Notes under the pieces: model-generated | What the model was told of the DNA's origin: nothing | Seen by the model: the letters and a program-made list of their open reading frames with translations, nothing else | Databases searched by the model: none | Translations under genes and position numbers: made by a program | Origin: Pseudomonas sp. Z8(2022) | GTDB taxonomy: Bacteria > Pseudomonadota > Gammaproteobacteria > Pseudomonadales > Pseudomonadaceae | NCBI RefSeq assembly: GCF_025837155.1 | Contig: NZ_CP107549.1 | Coordinates: 558,001 to 622,000, forward strand | Direction of reading: 5' to 3' | DNA: 64,000 bases | In this document: piece by piece, positions 60,737 through 64,000 of the stretch | How the letters are laid out: each line of letters opens with the position of its first letter | Position numbering within the stretch: position 1 is the first letter of the stretch

Positions 60737-61087
60737 ATGAGCGTCGAAACCTTCACCCCTGCCCCCTTGCACTTTACCCAGGGTGCGGCCAGCAAGGTGA
60801 AGAACCTGGTCGATGAAGAGGGCAATCCGCGCCTGAAGCTTCGCGTGTTCGTCACGGGAGGTGGCTGCTCGGGCTTTCAGTACGGCTTCACTTTCGATGA
60901 GGATGTGGCCGAGGACGACACCATCGTCGAGCGCGAGGGTGTGAGTCTGGTGGTCGATGCCATGAGCTTCCAGTATCTGGTGGGCTCCGAGGTCGACTAT
61001 CAGGAAGGGCTGGAAGGCTCGCGTTTCGTGATCAAGAATCCCAACGCCACCACCACCTGTGGTTGCGGGTCTTCCTTCTCAATCTAA
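60737..61087 (+). CDS. erpA: Iron-sulfur cluster insertion protein ErpA
   Basis: The 116-residue A-type carrier delivers Fe-S clusters to apoproteins. The three ligand cysteines are visible: [10 protein letters not shown] (about 44) and TCGCGSSF (about 108 and 110). ATG 60737 matches the family start MSVETFTP. It is followed by a strong terminator. Confidence 0.97.
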   Translation: MSVETFTPAPLHFTQGAASKVKNLVDEEGNPRLKLRVFVTGGGCSGFQYGFTFDEDVAEDDTIVEREGVSLVVDAMSFQYLVGSEVDYQEGLEGSRFVIKNPNATTTCGCGSSFSI

Positions 61088-61105
61088 AGCCTGGCCGCAT
61101 GGCAG

Positions 61106-61131
61106 ACGCCGCGCTTGATGCGCGGCGTTTT
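61106..61131 (+). terminator. Intrinsic terminator after erpA
   Basis: A 9-bp stem (ACGCCGCGC / GCGCGGCGT, loop TTGAT) is followed by TTTCGTTT, 18 bp after the erpA stop and just before the convergent anmK end at 61136. It may serve both. Confidence 0.88.
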
Positions 61132-61135
61132 CGTT

Positions 61136-62230
<1,095 letters not shown>

Positions 62231-63655
62231 TTACTGCTGGTTGGCGGCCAGCATGGTGGCCTTTTCCTGGTCCATGCGTGCCATCAGCGGTTTGCTCTGC
62301 TGCATGAAGCGTTGCTTCTCGCTGGCTGCAATCGGGTCGGCCATCGGCAGCTTCTGGCTGAGCGGATCTACGTGAACGCCGTTGACCTGGAACTCATAGT
62401 GCAGGTGCGGGCCAGTGGAAAGACCGGTGGTGCCGATGTAGCCAATGATCTGACCCTGCTTCACGTTCACGCCGTTGCGAATGCCCTTGGCGAAGCCCTG
62501 CATGTGCGCGTAGAGGGTGCGATAGCGCTGGCCGTGTTGAATGATCACGGTGTTGCCGTAACCGCCATTGCGACCCGCCAACGCCACCCGACCATCGCCG
62601 GCTGCCTTGATCGGCGTGCCGCGTGGGGCCGCATAGTCGACACCTTTGTGCGCACGAATCTTGTTCAGAATCGGATGCTTGCGGCCGTTGGAAAAGCGCG
62701 AGCTGATCCGTGCGAAGTCCACCGGCGTGCGGATGAAGGCCTTGCGCATGCTTTCGCCGTTGGCGTTGTAGTAGCTGGTGGTGCCTTGCTTGTTGGTGTA
62801 GCGCACGGCGGTATAGGTCTTGCCGCGGTTGGTGAAGCGCGCCGAGAGAATGTTGCCGGTGCCGACACGCTTGCCGTTCACCACCTTCTCTTCGTAGATC
62901 ACTTCGAACTCGTCGCCTTCGCGAATATCCATGGCGAAATCGATGTCGTAGCCGAATACGTTGGCCAGATCCATGGTCAGGCTATGCGAAAGGCCTGCAC
63001 GTTTGGCGGAGAGGAACAGCGAACTGTTGATCACGCCGCGGCTGTAGGCGGTCACGACTTCTGGCTTGACTTGCTCGCTCTGGAATTCGAAACCCTTGTC
63101 GGTGCGGCTGAGGCGGATGGTTTCCAGCTCGCTGAGCTTGCTCTGCAGGGTCTTCAGCTTGCCTTCTTCATTCAGTTCGAACTCCAGCACCTGGCCTACC
63201 TTGAGGCGGCTGAACTGCTTGGCATCCTTGCTGCTATTAAGGGCTTCATGCAGATCGTTGGCATTCAGACCGACCTTGGCGAACACGGTAGAAAGCGTAT
63301 CGCCATTGCTGACCGTGATGTTGTGGTGGCTGGGATCGGAGGGGATGGTGTCGGCGGTTTCTAGGGAGGCTTTCTCAGCGTCTTCTGCGCTGTTATCGGC
63401 GGTGTTGGTGCCTTGCTCGATGTCGGCGAATGGCGAAGCGGCACCTGATACCGGCAGTCCCGCTCGGAGATCGTCTTTTTCCTGCAACACCATCTCGGCA
63501 TCGTTGCCCAGATCCAGGTCGAGGAAGGTTTTCTGCGCTTCAACTTCACGCGAAGGAAACACCAGCAGAGCCAGGCTCAGCAGCGCAGCTACACCGCTAG
63601 CAGCCAGGATATGGCTCTTAGGGTAGGGCGGGGCTTTCGGGATATTTTGCGTCAT
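62231..63655 (-). CDS. M23 family murein DD-endopeptidase (MepM/YebA-like)
   Basis: The 474-residue product has an N-terminal membrane anchor or signal (about 14-36), an OapA/LysM-type domain (about 130-180, SNGDTLSTVFAKVG), an intermediate Csd3-like domain and a C-terminal M23 domain. The zinc ligands are H336 and D340 (HKGVDYA) and the second His pair H417/H419 (HLHYEF). It would cut peptidoglycan cross-links to allow wall growth. ATG 63655 is chosen; the 17-codon extension is unlikely. It is divergent from tyrS and runs into anmK. Confidence 0.92.
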   Translation of the reverse strand: MTQNIPKAPPYPKSHILAASGVAALLSLALLVFPSREVEAQKTFLDLDLGNDAEMVLQEKDDLRAGLPVSGAASPFADIEQGTNTADNSAEDAEKASLETADTIPSDPSHHNITVSNGDTLSTVFAKVGLNANDLHEALNSSKDAKQFSRLKVGQVLEFELNEEGKLKTLQSKLSELETIRLSRTDKGFEFQSEQVKPEVVTAYSRGVINSSLFLSAKRAGLSHSLTMDLANVFGYDIDFAMDIREGDEFEVIYEEKVVNGKRVGTGNILSARFTNRGKTYTAVRYTNKQGTTSYYNANGESMRKAFIRTPVDFARISSRFSNGRKHPILNKIRAHKGVDYAAPRGTPIKAAGDGRVALAGRNGGYGNTVIIQHGQRYRTLYAHMQGFAKGIRNGVNVKQGQIIGYIGTTGLSTGPHLHYEFQVNGVHVDPLSQKLPMADPIAASEKQRFMQQSKPLMARMDQEKATMLAANQQ

Positions 63656-63776
63656 GGCGTGAGGCGTTTTCTTGGAATGTGCATTAACTGTATAAAATAT
63701 AACCAAAATCGGCTTGGGGCAACCCTTGACTTGCCGAGCGGACGCTCAGGGCGCTTTCCCTGGGCAAAACTTGTAA

Positions 63777-64000
<224 letters not shown>

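Overview
The window is a stretch of Pseudomonas chromosome. GC is high, and the gene order follows, almost gene for gene, the PAO1 block from the rmcA/rpoD region to tyrS (roughly PA0574 to PA0668, from memory). REP-like repeats such as AGCCCGGATGCAATCCGGG recall the P. mendocina / P. oleovorans / P. stutzeri side of the genus. That species-level placement is inference and was not tested.

Layout. 1-0.6 kb: 5' part of an EgtB-like gene. 0.7 kb: a CAU-anticodon tRNA, probably Ile2. 0.8-9.0 kb: rmcA (c-di-GMP phosphodiesterase), then the macromolecular synthesis operon rpsU-dnaG-rpoD with tandem terminators after rpsU. 9.2-13.2 kb: tsaD, plsY, folB-folK, cca. 13.3-18.1 kb: the stress trio ycgB-yeaH-yeaG. 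18.4-26.1 kb: the envelope/housekeeping string lptD-surA-pdxA-ksgA-apaG-apaH-glpE, all on the minus strand. 26.2-28.7 kb: amgK-murU (MurNAc recycling) and a DjlA-like co-chaperone. 29.8-37.6 kb: an AgtSR-like two-component system and an AgtABCD-like ABC importer for 5-aminovalerate/GABA-type substrates. 37.7-43.4 kb: an accessory catabolic unit between the ABC importer and rpe, made of a sigma54 enhancer-binding protein, an iron alcohol dehydrogenase, a multi-pass permease and a succinate-semialdehyde-type dehydrogenase. 43.5-49.0 kb: rpe-gph, a probable trp leader peptide and a contiguous trpE-trpG-trpD-trpC. 49.0-51.0 kb: vfr, an OsmC-like gene and coq7. 51.0-58.3 kb: a variable stretch (exported SUMF1-type protein, Ycf46-type AAA+ ATPase, SDR, DUF805 protein, PLP-fold racemase-like protein, nitronate monooxygenase, hemJ). 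58.4-64 kb: argC, DUF6776, bactofilin, erpA, anmK, an M23 endopeptidase and the start of tyrS.

How the parts fit. Most of the window is core genome. The most distinctive part is 37.7-43.4 kb. A canonical GG-N10-GC sigma54 promoter lies just before the alcohol dehydrogenase, with a near-perfect 20-bp palindrome about 75 bp upstream of it, directly after the gene for a GAFTGA-type activator. With the neighbouring amino-acid importer this suggests a dedicated route from an omega-hydroxy acid or diol, through a semialdehyde, to a dicarboxylate such as succinate or glutarate; the substrate is not known from sequence. A second notable feature is that trpE and trpG are 13 bp apart, so the locus that carries the R/F-pyocin cluster in P. 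aeruginosa is unoccupied and trpEGDC looks like a single operon. MurNAc recycling genes (amgK, murU, anmK) lie in the same window as AgtSR, a system reported to respond to cell-wall sugars in P. aeruginosa.
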